DNA of 64,000 bases, from assembly GCA_036365515.1 (NCBI GenBank), contig CM070877.1:61957975-62021974 (forward strand). Direction: 5' to 3'. Within the stretch, counting starts at the first letter, position 1. Each line of letters begins with the position of its first letter. Below, in pieces: positions 43,429 to 53,923 of the stretch. A program made the translations under genes and the position numbers. This stretch comes from Torymus aiolomorphi (lineage: Eukaryota > Arthropoda > Insecta > Hymenoptera > Torymidae). The notes under the pieces were generated by a model. That model searched no databases. It saw only the letters and a list, made by a program, of their open reading frames with translations, and was not told where the DNA came from.

Positions 43429-43941
43429 CCACGTAAAAAAATTTACTATGGCCCAAATGTTGGACATAGTATGGGCCAACTATGGGCAAGATGTGGCCTA
43501 TGAGAAAAAATATATGAGCAAAATATTGGCTTGATAATGCCACGACGTCGGAGCCACATTTGGGCAATATTTATATATACCGTGGACAACTGTTGGCTAT
43601 ATATCAACCATAAATGCCAAGATATGGGTAAAATCAATCGATATACTGGATAACAGTGATCTGTACATGAGATTTTTATATATCTATGTTTTTGTAATTT
43701 TAATGTTCTTTTATAGTGTGCAGGCTAAATATTTTATATAAAAATATTAAAATATATATTGTTTAATATAAAATAAAACTATAAAGCATTTAAGTATTAA
43801 AAAACAAATCTGTAAGTATAGTTAGTTTGATAAAAGAACACAAGATGAAAAATAAAATAAAATTATACATGGGAAATATAGGTTTTAGACAAAAATTAAA
43901 ATACAAAATTATTTTAGAAATAAATTTGTTTTATTTATTTA

Positions 43942-44579
43942 TTTTATTTATTAATTTATTAACATATAAAATACTGCATTTGTAGCATGCGTTATGGTAA
44001 ACAGGTAGACGTCGACGTAGAGGACCTCCGATCTCGTCGAACTGGATGTGTCGGTGCTGAACCCATGCTCTTCTACAGACGGCGTGGAAATGTGTGATAT
44101 AGGTACGGTGCGACTATCCTGGAACGCACGTTCCCCCGCTAATGCGCAAACGACGACGACGAAAGCTATAGGTTCATGCCCACGGAAGAATGCACAAGAT
44201 GGCTGGCTCTTATGGAAAGCGCGGGAAAAGTGGGAAACACGGGCCATAGCGGGTAATGAGCGCTGGACCGCCTGTTTCGCTTTTCCCACTTTTCCCGCGC
44301 TTTCCGTAAGAGCAAGCTATCTTGTATATTTTTCCGTAGACATGCACCTATAGCTTTCGTCGTCGTTTACGCATTGGCGGGGGAACGTGGGGTCCAAGAT
44401 AGTCGCACCGTACCTATATCACACACTTCCATGCCGTCTGTAGAAGAGCATGGGTTCAGCGCCGACACAACCAGTTCGACGAGATCGGAGGTTCTCCACA
44501 CCGTCGGCCACTACCAGTTTGGCATAACTCATGCCAAAAAATGCAGTATTTTATAAATAAATAAATTAATAAATAAAAT
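43942..44579. mobile_element. 638-bp hairpin element with long arms
   Basis: The two halves are inverse complements of about 290 bases each, including GAACCCATGCTCTTCTACAG, GTACGGTGCGACTATC and TTTTCCCGCGC, around a loop near 44245-44280. The outermost bases are AT-rich (TTTTATTTATTAATTTATT). The frames at 43951-44353 and 44374-44556 are mirror images of each other and show no known domain. Confidence 0.88.
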
Positions 44580-45240
44580 TGTGACGTCCAGTCAAGGCCG
44601 TCAATACTATTAACCACTTTGCCCTTTTTAGCCTGGAGTAAACCAAGAGCTAAGGATGGCCAAGTCTTACAAATGTTTTATATGAACTTATCACTGAAGG
44701 AGGGAGGGACAAAAGAAGGTTAATATATTTGAGGAGACAAGCGATTCCAGCTCTGCCCATTCGGCACAGAACGATCTGAACGCTCCTCGGAAGTGGATAT
44801 ATGTGAAAGACTAAGTTGAGAAAAGATTGGAGAGAAGAAATGAAATTCGAAGACAATTTTTTGACTTACACTTAGGTTTATTCAGAGTTTCCCTCCCTGG
44901 GTTACAAGTGGTGTGCTGGTGGCTGGTCGAGTCCGATGGTGGCGAGGAAGTGACTGACGGCGGAGGGACGAGGGAAAAGCTTAGTTCGGTTTTCTCCCTC
45001 TTCCCTCCCTCGCCAAGTACGGTTTGGGGGTACTCTCCGTGGGGGAATTTACAAAGATTTTTGGGGACAGTTGACTGATCGCACAAGTATGGGTGGAAAA
45101 ATAAGGGTGGGCCTAAGGCCCTTTGACGTGGCTAATTGGCTGCGTGGGGGAAAGGAGCATCCCCCAGCTTTCGGCTGTAGTTTCGACCGTTTCACAGAGA
45201 TGACGTTACATGTGGTGTTTCTACGCCTATTGTCATTAAT
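44580..45240. other. GC-richer block, possible solo LTR
   Basis: The block starts TGTGACGTCCAG, is much richer in GC than its surroundings, and has no coding frame with a known domain. A TG start and composition fit an LTR, but I find no partner LTR, internal region or clear CA end, so this remains a guess. Confidence 0.3.
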
Positions 45241-46810
45241 GTTAAATACATCGTTTACATAAAAATTCGGTTAACTATTTATTATATAGTGTTAATTATT
45301 GTATAAGAACTTAACAAATGACTTATTTTCTAATTAAATCTAATTTTGTTGTACAAATTTGCACACACTTAATATTTTAATATTTCCAAAATACGTGGTT
45401 TAAAATCTAATTAACTATTGAGTAGAAAATACATATTATTTGTACATTTATAAGCTTAAAACTAACTTAAAAATTAATAATAGTGTCAAAAATATAACGA
45501 AGTGACAATTTTTATTCATTCCTTTATATAGGAACAGATTTTATAAATTAAACTAAATTATTCTGGCGAGACGCTTGTATAAGAATTGTTATTTATAACT
45601 AAATTTTTATGTACCGTTGCAATATATTACACTTTACGAGTTACAGAACCTATTATTTATTATTGTTGTCAGTTATCCTCGTTGTATAGTAAAAGAAAGT
45701 AAAGAACCTGCTTCATTTTTGCAATACTCTATGTGTTTATATATATTTGTAAGAGATGCAGTTAATACATATGTATCAGAATAAATTCGCGAATACATCT
45801 TGCATTACAATATATATATATATATATATATATATTAGTACCTACAGCCGAGAGTTCCCTATGGCAAGTGACTAAAGAAATAATGGACCCTGGGGTTATA
45901 GACTCTAGGTCGGGCCGCATAAACCCCTATATTTAGAAATATTATGAAGCCCGGGCTGCATAATCAAAATCGGGCTCGATAAACCCCTATGTATAAAAAA
46001 ACGGGCTTTATAAACCCCTTTCGAGAAATGTATATATATATATATAAATATAAATGTATATATATATATATAATATATAAATGTATATATATATATATAT
46101 ATATATGCATATATTTTAGTAAACTTTTATAAATAGTATATGTAAAAGAGTGTGTAACGTGGTTTTACAAAGATTTTAATTAAAGTACACAAATATCATT
46201 ATATTCTTATTTGTCATTTTATTTATGAGTTTGTTTATTATTTATTACTAAAATGAAGTTGTCGTGAGGTGTTTTATTTAATTATCTTTACTTCTACCAG
46301 GCCTATTTTCGTAAAATTTAGATCAGCGTAATCAGAAAAATTTAAATTAACATAAGTTAATAACTACAAGTTAAAATGTAAAAATAAAATTAGCTATATG
46401 TAAAGTCGAAGGAAGTTGTAACGGTCGAAATTTTATGGCTTTTCGGCGACGCGTAGGCGCGCATGTGCACAGCTCGGGTGGCCTGCCTTTCGGGGTAAGG
46501 TCGTAAAATCTTTCCCTTTTTTTTTACATAGGAGGAAATGCTTTCGCTCTTGATGAAAGTTTCCACTTGCATGGTGTTCTGTTTTTTTTTTATCTTATTT
46601 CGTGGGAAAGAATCGGAATGCAATGTCTTGCATCTGCATGACATAAAATCTGACCGTTACTTTGTGCGGACCAATGTTTCGAATACGAGAATTCTTTTGG
46701 ACTGTTTGGAAGAAAGGTATATTTTCCCCCTTTTTTTTTTTTTTTTTTTTAAAGCAGATGTTAAAAGAATTCAACGTAGGTGGTCGAGAAGACCATCAGA
46801 CGTTACAAAA
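45241..46810. other. AT-rich stretch with (TA)n tracts and a short repeated motif
   Basis: (TA)n tracts lie at about 45811-45833 and 46029-46108. Between them GGGC(T/C)... with ATAAACCCCTAT occurs three times (45910-46025). A GC-richer patch near 46420-46510 starts with TGTAACGGTCG. I find no gene. Confidence 0.5.
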
Positions 46811-47007
46811 TGAATAAATAAAACAAATTCATTCCTAAAATAATTGTGTATTTTAATTTTTGTCTAAAACCTACATTTCTCATGTATAATTTTATTTTAG
46901 TTTTCATCTTTTTTATCAAACTAACTATACTTACAGATTTCTTTTTTAATACTTTAAATGCTTTATAGTTTTATTTTATATTAAACAATATATATTTTAA
47001 TATTTTT

Positions 47008-47198
47008 ATACCACTCTAACCTCAGAATCACAACTTTGATATGATTTTTCGGCGCTCGTGGTATAAAATACCGTTCGAAACTAGTGCGTAAGTCGATTAT
47101 TTAGGTGATGTGACTTTTTCGCACTCGCTTCACTCGTGCAAAAAGTCACACCAGCTAAATAATCGACTTCCCCACCCGTGTCGAAATGTACTATTATA
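47008..47198. mobile_element. 190-bp insertion with an 80-bp hairpin; related sequence at 62816
   Basis: Absent from the left inner arm, so inserted later. It contains a hairpin (AAGTCGATTATTTAG with CTAAATAATCGACTT, inner GTGACTTTTTCGCAC pairing). The first part (TACCACTCTAAC, GCTCGTGGTATAAAATAC) recurs at 62816-62880. Confidence 0.7.
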
Positions 47199-47602
47199 TA
47201 AAATATTTAGCCTGCACACTACAAAAGAACATTAAAATTACAAAAACATAGATATATACAAATCTCATGTATAGATCACTGTTGTCCAGTAATCGATTGA
47301 TTTTACCCATTTCTTGGCATTTATGGTTGATAGCCAACAGTTGTCCACGGTATATATAAATATTGCCCAAATGTGGCTCCCGCGCCGTGGCATTATCAAG
47401 CCAATATTTTGCCATATATTTTTTTTCATAGGCCACATCTTGCCCATAGTTGGCCCATACTATGTCCAACATTTGGGCCATAGTAAATTTTTTTACGCGG
47501 GGTCTAATTGACTGATTCAGTTTCCCCTTTTTCATGAAAATCTTCCCCTTTTTTTGTTATAATTTTCCTCTATTCCTCCAAAAAAAAGAGTAGCATCCCT
47601 GC

Positions 47603-48135
47603 ATAATTACTAAACCAAAATAGGCTGGGGAAGGAATTTTCACATTGTAAACTGAAAACGCGTAGATGAGCAACGTATAAAATTAATGCAGGAAGCCATT
47701 TCTTAGGGAGCGAGTTCGACGCAGGAAGTGGAGCAGCGCACACGGGCTATAAATAATAAAATTAATAATTAAAGAATCGTTAAACCAAACTAAGCAGGAG
47801 ATGCAGGTTCCGTGCTTGAAAAAAAGGCACGTGGACAGGCTAAACCTAAACAATTAATAAGAACAAATTTTTTAACGTATGTACGTAGAGGAAGCGACTG
47901 TGACGCCGAAAGTGGAGCAACGCAGATGGGCTAATAAAAAATTGATAATGAAATAATTACTAAATCAAAATATACTGGGGAAGGAATTTCTACATTGTAA
48001 ACCGAAAACGCGTAGATAAACAACCTATGGAATTGAGAAACAAGAGAGTTTAAAATCTAAGTTTAGAGTAGCAGCCACTCCGACGCATTGAAGTGGAGCA
48101 GCGCAGACGATCAGCTATGAATAATAGAATTAATA
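47603..48135 (+). repeat. ~92-bp tandem repeat array D (forward)
   Basis: Units of the same family as array A, orientation forward, mirror image of the end of array B across the composite insertion. Confidence 0.85.
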
Positions 48136-48830
48136 ATTCTGTGGCTTCCCGGAAAAACCACGTAAGGGATGAGTTTTTCAAAATCGGTTTTATGCCTTTT
48201 TCTTATCTTTAAACAGTCCTCTATCATTTAGCCGTGACAGAAATTACGAAAGTGTACTCGTTGTCTTGAATCAGCACAAGGAAAAACTACATATCTCCAT
48301 TTTTTTTCAACATTTTCCCGGAATAACCACGTATCTCCATTTTTTTAGAATAATTCCCGAAAAAACCACGTAACTCCACTTATTTTTTAGAATAATTCCT
48401 GGAAAAAACGCGTAACTCCACTTTTTTTTTTAGAATAACTCCCGGAGAAAACCACGTAACTCCATTTTTTTTTGTAGACTAATTCCCGGAAAATCCATGT
48501 AATTCCACTTTCTTTTAGAAAAACTCCAGGAAAACCCACGTAACTCCACTTTTTTTAGAATAAATAAACTATAAAAAATAAACTCCACTAAAATTTTCTT
48601 TTATTCCCGTAATAACCACGTAAGTGAAATGCGATTTCTAAAACATGAACGCTATTTTCTCTTCTTACTATAGCAAAAAATATGTTATTTACATTAGCAT
48701 TCATAGACGCAGTGTTGTATTTAATCTCATTTGTCTTATTTTTTCTGTGTTTGATTTATAATATCGATGCGAAACCTGCGAAACTAAAACTCGATTTACT
48801 CGAAATAATGAAAAGTGGAGTACTGTAAAC
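48136..48830 (+). repeat. Minisatellite (CCACGTAACTCCACTTTTTT type) between arrays D and E
   Basis: Six to seven units of about 55-60 bases between about 48290 and 48560, each with ATTCCCGGAAAA(A)CCACG, TAACTCCA and a T run plus AGAATAA. They occupy the turning point between forward array D and inverse array E. The rest is AT-rich non-coding sequence. Confidence 0.85.
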
Positions 48831-49240
48831 TTAGATTTTAAACTCTCTTGTTTCTCAATTGCATAAGTTGCCCATCTACGCGTTTTCGGTTTACAATGTA
48901 GAAATTCCTTCTCCAGCCTATTTTGATTTAGTAATTCTTTAATTATCAATTTTTTTAGCCCGTCTGCGCTGCTCCACTTTCTGCGTAAAACTCGTTCCCT
49001 CTACCTACGTACATTTGAAAATTATTTCGTGCATTAATTTCATAGGCAGCCTGTCTGTGTGCCTTCACTTTCAAGCATGGAACTCGCATTCCCTGCCTGG
49101 TTAGGTTTAAGAATTCTCAAATTATCAATTTTATTATCCGTGGCTCGTCTACGCTGCTCCACTTCATCTCGTCGAATTGGCTGTCATACTACCTACGTAG
49201 ATTTAAAACTATCTTGCTCCTCAATTGCATAGGTTACTCT
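48831..49240 (-). repeat. ~92-bp tandem repeat array E (inverse)
   Basis: Same family, inverse orientation (AGCCCGTCTGCGCTGCTCCA). With array D it makes a further fold-back pair. It ends where the GAGATCTCA-rich element begins. Confidence 0.85.
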
Positions 49241-49555
49241 ATGAATGAATGAGATCTCAGGTGATTTCTCTGTTGAGATATCGGGTGAGATCTCAGGCGA
49301 GATCTCATGTACCAAATTTGTAAAAATTGAAAAATTGTGTAAAATGCTTCTAATCATACATTTTTGCGTTAATCTAGGGGGTAAAACATCATAACAGGCG
49401 ATTTCCAATACTGCAAAACCTGATTTTCTATTTACGTAGGATTTCTGCAGTATCTGGAGTAGAATCTCAGGTGAGAAATTGACACAAGAAATAACATGAG
49501 ATCTCACCTGAGAAGTCACCTGAGATCTCACCTGAGATTTTTTAGTAGGGTAGTA
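49241..49555. mobile_element. GAGATCTCAGG-rich element ending AGTAGGGT
   Basis: Several GAGATCTCA(G/C)GTGA words occur near both ends, in both orientations, with a spacer between. The right end (TGAGATTTTTTAGTAGGGT) matches the end of the palindrome at 33249. The left end is less clear. It is non-coding and probably a MITE. Confidence 0.55.
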
Positions 49556-50113
49556 CGGGGATACCAACAAACATGTGTTGGACGATATTTATTCTCCAGT
49601 AGCGAAAACACAAACATTGAAAGTATATTATTGTCATATTGTTGTCAAAATGGACTTTTTATAGAACAGATGGATGTTGAGATGGCATTTTTAAATGGGA
49701 AGGTTAAATCGAAAGTATTTGTTAATCAGCCTGGAGGTTATGAGGACGGAACTGAAAGAGTATGTATGTTGAATAAAGAGTATGTATGGTTTGAGTAAGA
49801 GTCCCAGAGCTTGGTATGAGTGTCTGGATGATTATTTAAAATCATTAGGATTTATAAGAAGTGAATATGACTATTGTTTATATACGTTGATAAAGATGAG
49901 ATTATATACTTGATTATATTTGTAGACGACCTTTTGATTTGCTGTAAAAATAGACAAAATTTAGATTCTACTAAAAGTATGTTAAAAGAAAAATTTCAGA
50001 TGAAAGATTTAGAAAGAGTGAGTATGTATTTAGGTATTAATATAGAGTATGATGAAAAGAAAAATGAGATGTCATTGGATCAGGAAAATTATATAGAGTC
50101 ATTAGCTAGATAA
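49556..50113 (+). pseudogene. copia-type reverse transcriptase, broken (element 1)
   Basis: The RT is spread over several frames: FIEQMDVEMAFLNG (Ty1/copia RT motif), then SPRAWYE in another frame, then FVDDLLICC (catalytic YVDD-type box) in the 49874-50113 frame, which ends at a stop after ENYIESLAR. At least two frameshifts and one stop are needed to explain this. The order and wording match the copia element 2 RT at 51945-53191. Confidence 0.88.
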
Positions 50114-50119
50114 TATCAG

Positions 50120-50863
50120 ATGGAAGAAGCTAAATTATATAGAACGCCAATGGAACAGAATTTAAAGTTAGAACCTGCGGAAGAATCAAATGAGAAAATA
50201 AAGTATAGGAATTTGATAGGAGCGCTTTTGTATATTAGTTCAGGAACTAGATTAGATATAAGCTATAGCGTAAATTACTTAAGTAGGTTTCAAAATTGTT
50301 TTGATGAAACGCATTTTAAATATGCTTTAAGAATTTTAAAATATTTGTATTTTACCAAAGATTTAAAATTAATATATATGAAAAACGATACAGCAGATGT
50401 TCTTGAATGCTATGTTGATGCAGACTGGGCAGGTGATAACGTAGATAGGAAATCGACAACTGGTTATATTGTAAGAATGTATGGGAATGTGATTCATTGG
50501 AAATCAAGAAAACAAGGAAGCGTAACTAAGTCATCGACAGCTGCAGAATATGTTGCACTGTCAGAAGCAGTAAGCGAAGTATTATTGATAAAGGACTTGT
50601 TAAATAACTTTAAGGTGAAAATTGAGAAACCTGTAAATATGTATGAGGATAACTCAGGTGCAGTTAGTATTGCTAAGTATGGAAATTTCACTAAGAAATC
50701 AAAGTACATTGAAGTACATTACCATTTTGTAAACGAGAATTATGAAAAGGGCTTAATTGAAATTGTAAAAGTTAGTTCAGAGAAAAATGTTGCAGATATT
50801 TTGACAAAAGCTCTTGGGCGAGTAAGATTCGAAAATTTGAGAAGTTTATTGAATTTAATTTAA
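50120..50863 (+). CDS. copia-type RT C-terminus and RNase H (element 1)
   Basis: 247 codons, an open remnant. LIGALLYISSGTRLDISYSV is the conserved connection following RT, and RNase H is seen in CYVDADWAGD, SSTAAEYVALSEA, MYEDNSGAVSIAK and the final VADILTKAL. It is about 60 percent similar by eye to the same part of element 2. It continues in sense from the RT upstream across one stop (50111-50113). It ends at TAA, about 40 bases before the polypurine tract. Confidence 0.92.
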   Translation: MEEAKLYRTPMEQNLKLEPAEESNEKIKYRNLIGALLYISSGTRLDISYSVNYLSRFQNCFDETHFKYALRILKYLYFTKDLKLIYMKNDTADVLECYVDADWAGDNVDRKSTTGYIVRMYGNVIHWKSRKQGSVTKSSTAAEYVALSEAVSEVLLIKDLLNNFKVKIEKPVNMYEDNSGAVSIAKYGNFTKKSKYIEVHYHFVNENYEKGLIEIVKVSSEKNVADILTKALGRVRFENLRSLLNLI

Positions 50864-50905
50864 AGAAATATTGTATTGCGCACAACATAAATGTAAGGAG
50901 GCGTA

Positions 50906-51516
50906 TTAAGATATGAGGTACATTTATGTCGGAGTGAAAGAGAGAGAGAGAGACAATGTATGCGCAGCGCCATCACATGGATGATTGTACTGGCGAGCGA
51001 CCGAGCGGGAGCCCTTTCAGTGATGGGCCCCCGGAGTTCCGAAACGGGAAATAATAACTAGATCTAGTTATTTTCGACCAGTGCTAAGTTCAAGGCAGAG
51101 AATTTGCTGAGAATACAGCATGAGGATGGGGCCAGCCTAACTAGCCTGTCCTGACTCTGAAATACACGTTGCAACGTCGCGCTTACACTCGGTCACTCAC
51201 TAAAGCAAATTCTCTGCCTTGAACTTAGTACTGATCGAAAATAACTACATCTAGTTATTATTTCCCGTTTCCGAACTCCGGGGGCCCATCACTGAGCCCA
51301 CTTGATCGTCGCCCTCCGCATGGTGCGGTTGCATAAGTCGGGAATTAACAAAGTTTATGTAATAAAATTACAACAGTTTTGTTCGAGGATTTGGCCGCGA
51401 GAGGCAGTAGTGCGCCGTGCATACAAAGTTGCCTCACTTCTTTCCGGGGCGCTCATGATCTCTCTATGGACTATGACACAGAACAGCACACAGGTATAGG
51501 ATTTAATATGGGTTAC
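50906..51516 (+). other. Probable 3' LTR remnant of copia element 1 and flank
   Basis: It begins with TATTAAGATATGAGG immediately after the polypurine tract AAGGAGGCG; element 2 has TGTTGGAATATG in the corresponding place, so a TG-to-TA change is likely. The region is interrupted by a hAT-type MITE. No second LTR is available to set the end. Confidence 0.5.
51018..51294. mobile_element. hAT-type MITE with ends CAGTGATGGGCCC
   Basis: 277 bp with inverted arms of about 100 bases (CAGTGATGGGCCCCCGGAGT and its complement at the right end). The flanking octamers AGCCCTTT and AGCCCACT agree at six of eight positions, which fits an aged 8-bp target duplication. Non-coding. Confidence 0.8.
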
Positions 51517-51846
51517 TGTTGAGGTTTGTGGATAATTAATAGTGTTGAGGTTTGTGGTAAAGTAAGAAACCATTATTTAATAGAGAGAGATAAATATAGT
51601 TTATTGAGGTGGCAAAACGCCAGTCGGCACGTCCGACTTATATCCCAGTTGAATAGCGAGAGTGTAAGAAACATTCTAAGTGCGCTACACTGCTCTCGTG
51701 TCTCACGCAACGCTCATACAGACATACTGGAGTGGGGAGACACTCATGTGTGCGTTTCGTCCGCCGTCGCTTGGCAGACGCGCATACCATTGTACCTATC
51801 CTCGCGTATAGCGCGCTGCATGTTGAAACATTCACATATTCCAACA
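51517..51846 (-). repeat. 3' LTR of copia element 2 (330 bp)
   Basis: On the minus strand it runs TGTTGGAATATG ... ACCTCAACA, the canonical TG...CA form. It is preceded by the polypurine tract CAAGGAGGCG (51847-51856). It matches 56432-56672 over the shared 241 bases with only a few differences. The plus-strand frame at 51526-51873 is a shadow. Confidence 0.92.
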
Positions 51847-51944
51847 CGCCTCCTTGAATTTTCAACATTATAATTAAATGTTCATTTTTTCATTCATTCA
51901 TACAGTAATTTTAAGTATCACATCGTTAATAGATTTCTTTTATT

Positions 51945-52982
51945 TCAAATCACTCTCAACGCTTTTCTATTTTTCAAAAACTTCGTCTTATCTAAACTCT
52001 TTGTTAACATATCAGCTAGATTAAATTCTGAGTCTATTTTTACAACATCAATTATTCCATTTTCGTAGTTTTCATTAACGTAGTGATACTGCACTTCAAT
52101 GTACTTTGAGTTTTTTGCAAAATTACCAAATTTTGCGATTGCAATTGCGCCTGAGTTATCTTCATACATTTCAATTGGTTTAACAAATTTTACGTTAAAT
52201 GATTCGCATAATAAATTTTTAATGAACAAGATTTCTGTCACTGCTTCGGACATAGCAGTATATTCTGCAAAAGTAGAACATTTTGTTACTGTACTTTGTT
52301 TATGCGTTTTCCAAAAAATTAAATTTCCATATAATCTAATTACAAAACCTGTTGTAGATTTTCTATCTACATTATCTCCTGCATAGTCAGAATCTACCAT
52401 ACAATCTAATACTTCGCTGTTAACATTATCATAGTACGTTAGCTTTAAATCTTTAGTCTTAAATAAGTATTTCGAAATTCTCAATGGATATTTAAAGTGT
52501 CTTTGGTCATAACAACTTTGGTAACGACTTAAATAATTAACGCTATATGTTATATCTGGCCTTGTGCCTGTACTGATATATAATAATTCGCCGATTAAAT
52601 TTCTGTATTTTATTCTTTCATCTATTTCATTTGCTTGTTCTAATTTTAAATTTCTCTCCATTGGAGTATCGTATAATTTTGCATTTTCAAGGTTGTATTT
52701 TATAGCCAAAGATTCGATATATTTCGTTTGACTTAAAGTCATTTTACTTCTGTCTTCACGATATTCAATATCGATGCCAATATATTGGTTAATTTTGCCC
52801 AAATCTTTCATTATAAATCTTTCCATTAAACTTGTTTTTACTTTGTTTATTTTATTTTTGTCTTTGCAACAAATCAAGAGATCATCTACAAAAACTAGTA
52901 TATATATTGAATCTTTGCTTACATATAGACAGTAATCATAGTTCTTACAAAATTTAATTTCTCGACATATTCGTTGAAACAA
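51945..52982 (-). CDS. copia RT C-terminal part and RNase H (element 2)
   Basis: 345 codons. The catalytic box FVDDLLICCKD is at about residues 31-41, followed by MKDLGKINQYIGIDIEY, the connection LIGELLYISTGTRPDITYSV, and RNase H (DCMVDSDYAGD, STFAEYTAMSEA, MYEDNSGAIAIAK, LADMLTKSLD). It reads into the upstream RT half after a one-base frame change near 52950. The enzyme copies the element RNA inside the Gag particle. Confidence 0.94.
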   Translation of the reverse strand: MFQRICREIKFCKNYDYCLYVSKDSIYILVFVDDLLICCKDKNKINKVKTSLMERFIMKDLGKINQYIGIDIEYREDRSKMTLSQTKYIESLAIKYNLENAKLYDTPMERNLKLEQANEIDERIKYRNLIGELLYISTGTRPDITYSVNYLSRYQSCYDQRHFKYPLRISKYLFKTKDLKLTYYDNVNSEVLDCMVDSDYAGDNVDRKSTTGFVIRLYGNLIFWKTHKQSTVTKCSTFAEYTAMSEAVTEILFIKNLLCESFNVKFVKPIEMYEDNSGAIAIAKFGNFAKNSKYIEVQYHYVNENYENGIIDVVKIDSEFNLADMLTKSLDKTKFLKNRKALRVI

Positions 52983-53365
52983 TCATACCATGCTCTAGGA
53001 CTTTCTCTGAGACTATACAGAGCCTTTTGCAATTTGCAAACTTTATTGTCTCCAGTTTCATAACCTTTTGGTTCATTAATGTACACTTCTGATTTTACAT
53101 TGCCATTTAAAAATGCCGTTTCAACATCCATTTGTTCTATAAACAAATTATTTTTACAACTGTAAGACAATAAAATTTTCAACGTTTGCATTTTACCTAT
53201 AGGTGAATAAACATTTTCAACATATTCTTTTTGTTGGAATCCTCTTACAACTAATCTCGCTTTATAAGTATCGTTATTTTTCTTTTGATAAACCCATTTA
53301 ACATCAATGACCTTTTTATCTTTTGGCCTTTCGACAATTTGCCATGTGTGATATTTACTTTTAAT
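52919..53365 (-). pseudogene. copia RT N-terminal part (element 2)
   Basis: The frame open below the stop at 53366 includes TWQIVERPKDKKVIDVKWVY and RLVVRGFQQKEYVENVYSPI (fingers), then LFIEQMDVETAFLNG (motif A region, Asp in MDVETAF) and SLRESPRAWYDCFNEY. It is in the same frame as integrase and Gag. The stop at 53366 separates it from the preceding linker, and the frameshift near 52950 from the YVDD part. Confidence 0.9.
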
Positions 53366-53923
53366 TTAACTGTTTATTTCGGAATCCATTGCTATTTGCC
53401 ATTGTTTATATTCGCTGGAGTTTATCGCCTCCTCGGATATATTTGGTACATTTGCATCAATATAATTTACATAAATAAAATGAGTAACTGGATTTCCATA
53501 TCTATTTACTGGACTTTTCTTTCTTTGAGATTTTCGCGGTATTGTTAGTCTATCTCTATTTTCGTTGTCTTCGTTATCAGATTCGTTATCGTTTACATTA
53601 TTCACATCGATTAATTCAGTTTGCTCTCCTCTACTTTCCCCGAAGGTCGCAGTAGAGTGAGAAGGATATTCAGAACCGCTGTTGTTCGTTTCATTTAATT
53701 CTACGTTAATTTCAGAATCACTATTTTCGTTTTCTAAACAGATTAACTGTATACTATCTTCTATTACATCAACATGCCTTGCAGTAATTACTTTATTATT
53801 TACTAAGACTTTATAACCGTTTTCAACGTGTCCTACTAATATACCTAGTTGTGCCTTATTATCCCACTTACTTTTCCTTAGAGCTTCCGGAACTCTTATG
53901 AAGACTCTACTTCCGTAAATTTT
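53366..53923 (-). pseudogene. copia integrase C-terminal region and linker to RT (element 2)
   Basis: In-frame continuation of the integrase frame beyond the stop at 53924: FIRVPEALRKSKWDNKAQLG resembles the conserved segment after the copia integrase core, followed by an acidic linker and SPVNRYGNPVTHFIY. It ends at a TAA at 53366. The stops on both sides look like nonsense changes. Confidence 0.8.

Larger units (their letters stand above)
42052..47602. mobile_element. 5.5 kb composite palindromic insertion in the satellite
   Basis: Both ends are inverse complements over about 100 bases (42052-42155 and 47504-47602; GGGGAAACTGAATCAGTCAA). A longer inner pair of arms follows (43433-43940 and 46811-47503; TTTACTATGGCCCAAATGTT). 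Because satellite arrays B and D on the outside are inverted too, the palindrome extends further out. Within it lie three younger insertions: array C element, the hairpin at 43942-44579 and a 190-bp insertion at 47008-47198. Frames in the arms (43268-43637, 47194-47535) are duplicated arm sequence and show no domain. Confidence 0.8.
49556..50905 (+). mobile_element. Ty1/copia element 1, 5'-truncated
   Basis: Only the RT-RNase H end of a copia element remains, joined on the left to the GAGATCTCA-rich element. After the last stop a polypurine tract (AAGGAGGCG) precedes a presumed 3' LTR. Gag, protease and integrase are missing. Confidence 0.9.

Noticed and set aside
44811..45086. Pro/Ser-rich frames on both strands in the GC-richer block
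   Set aside because: Overlapping frames on both strands with no domain; a repeat end is more likely.
47194..47535. 113-codon minus frame repeated near 43450
   Set aside because: Both occurrences are arms of the same inverted repeat; no domain is recognised, so it is not counted as a gene.
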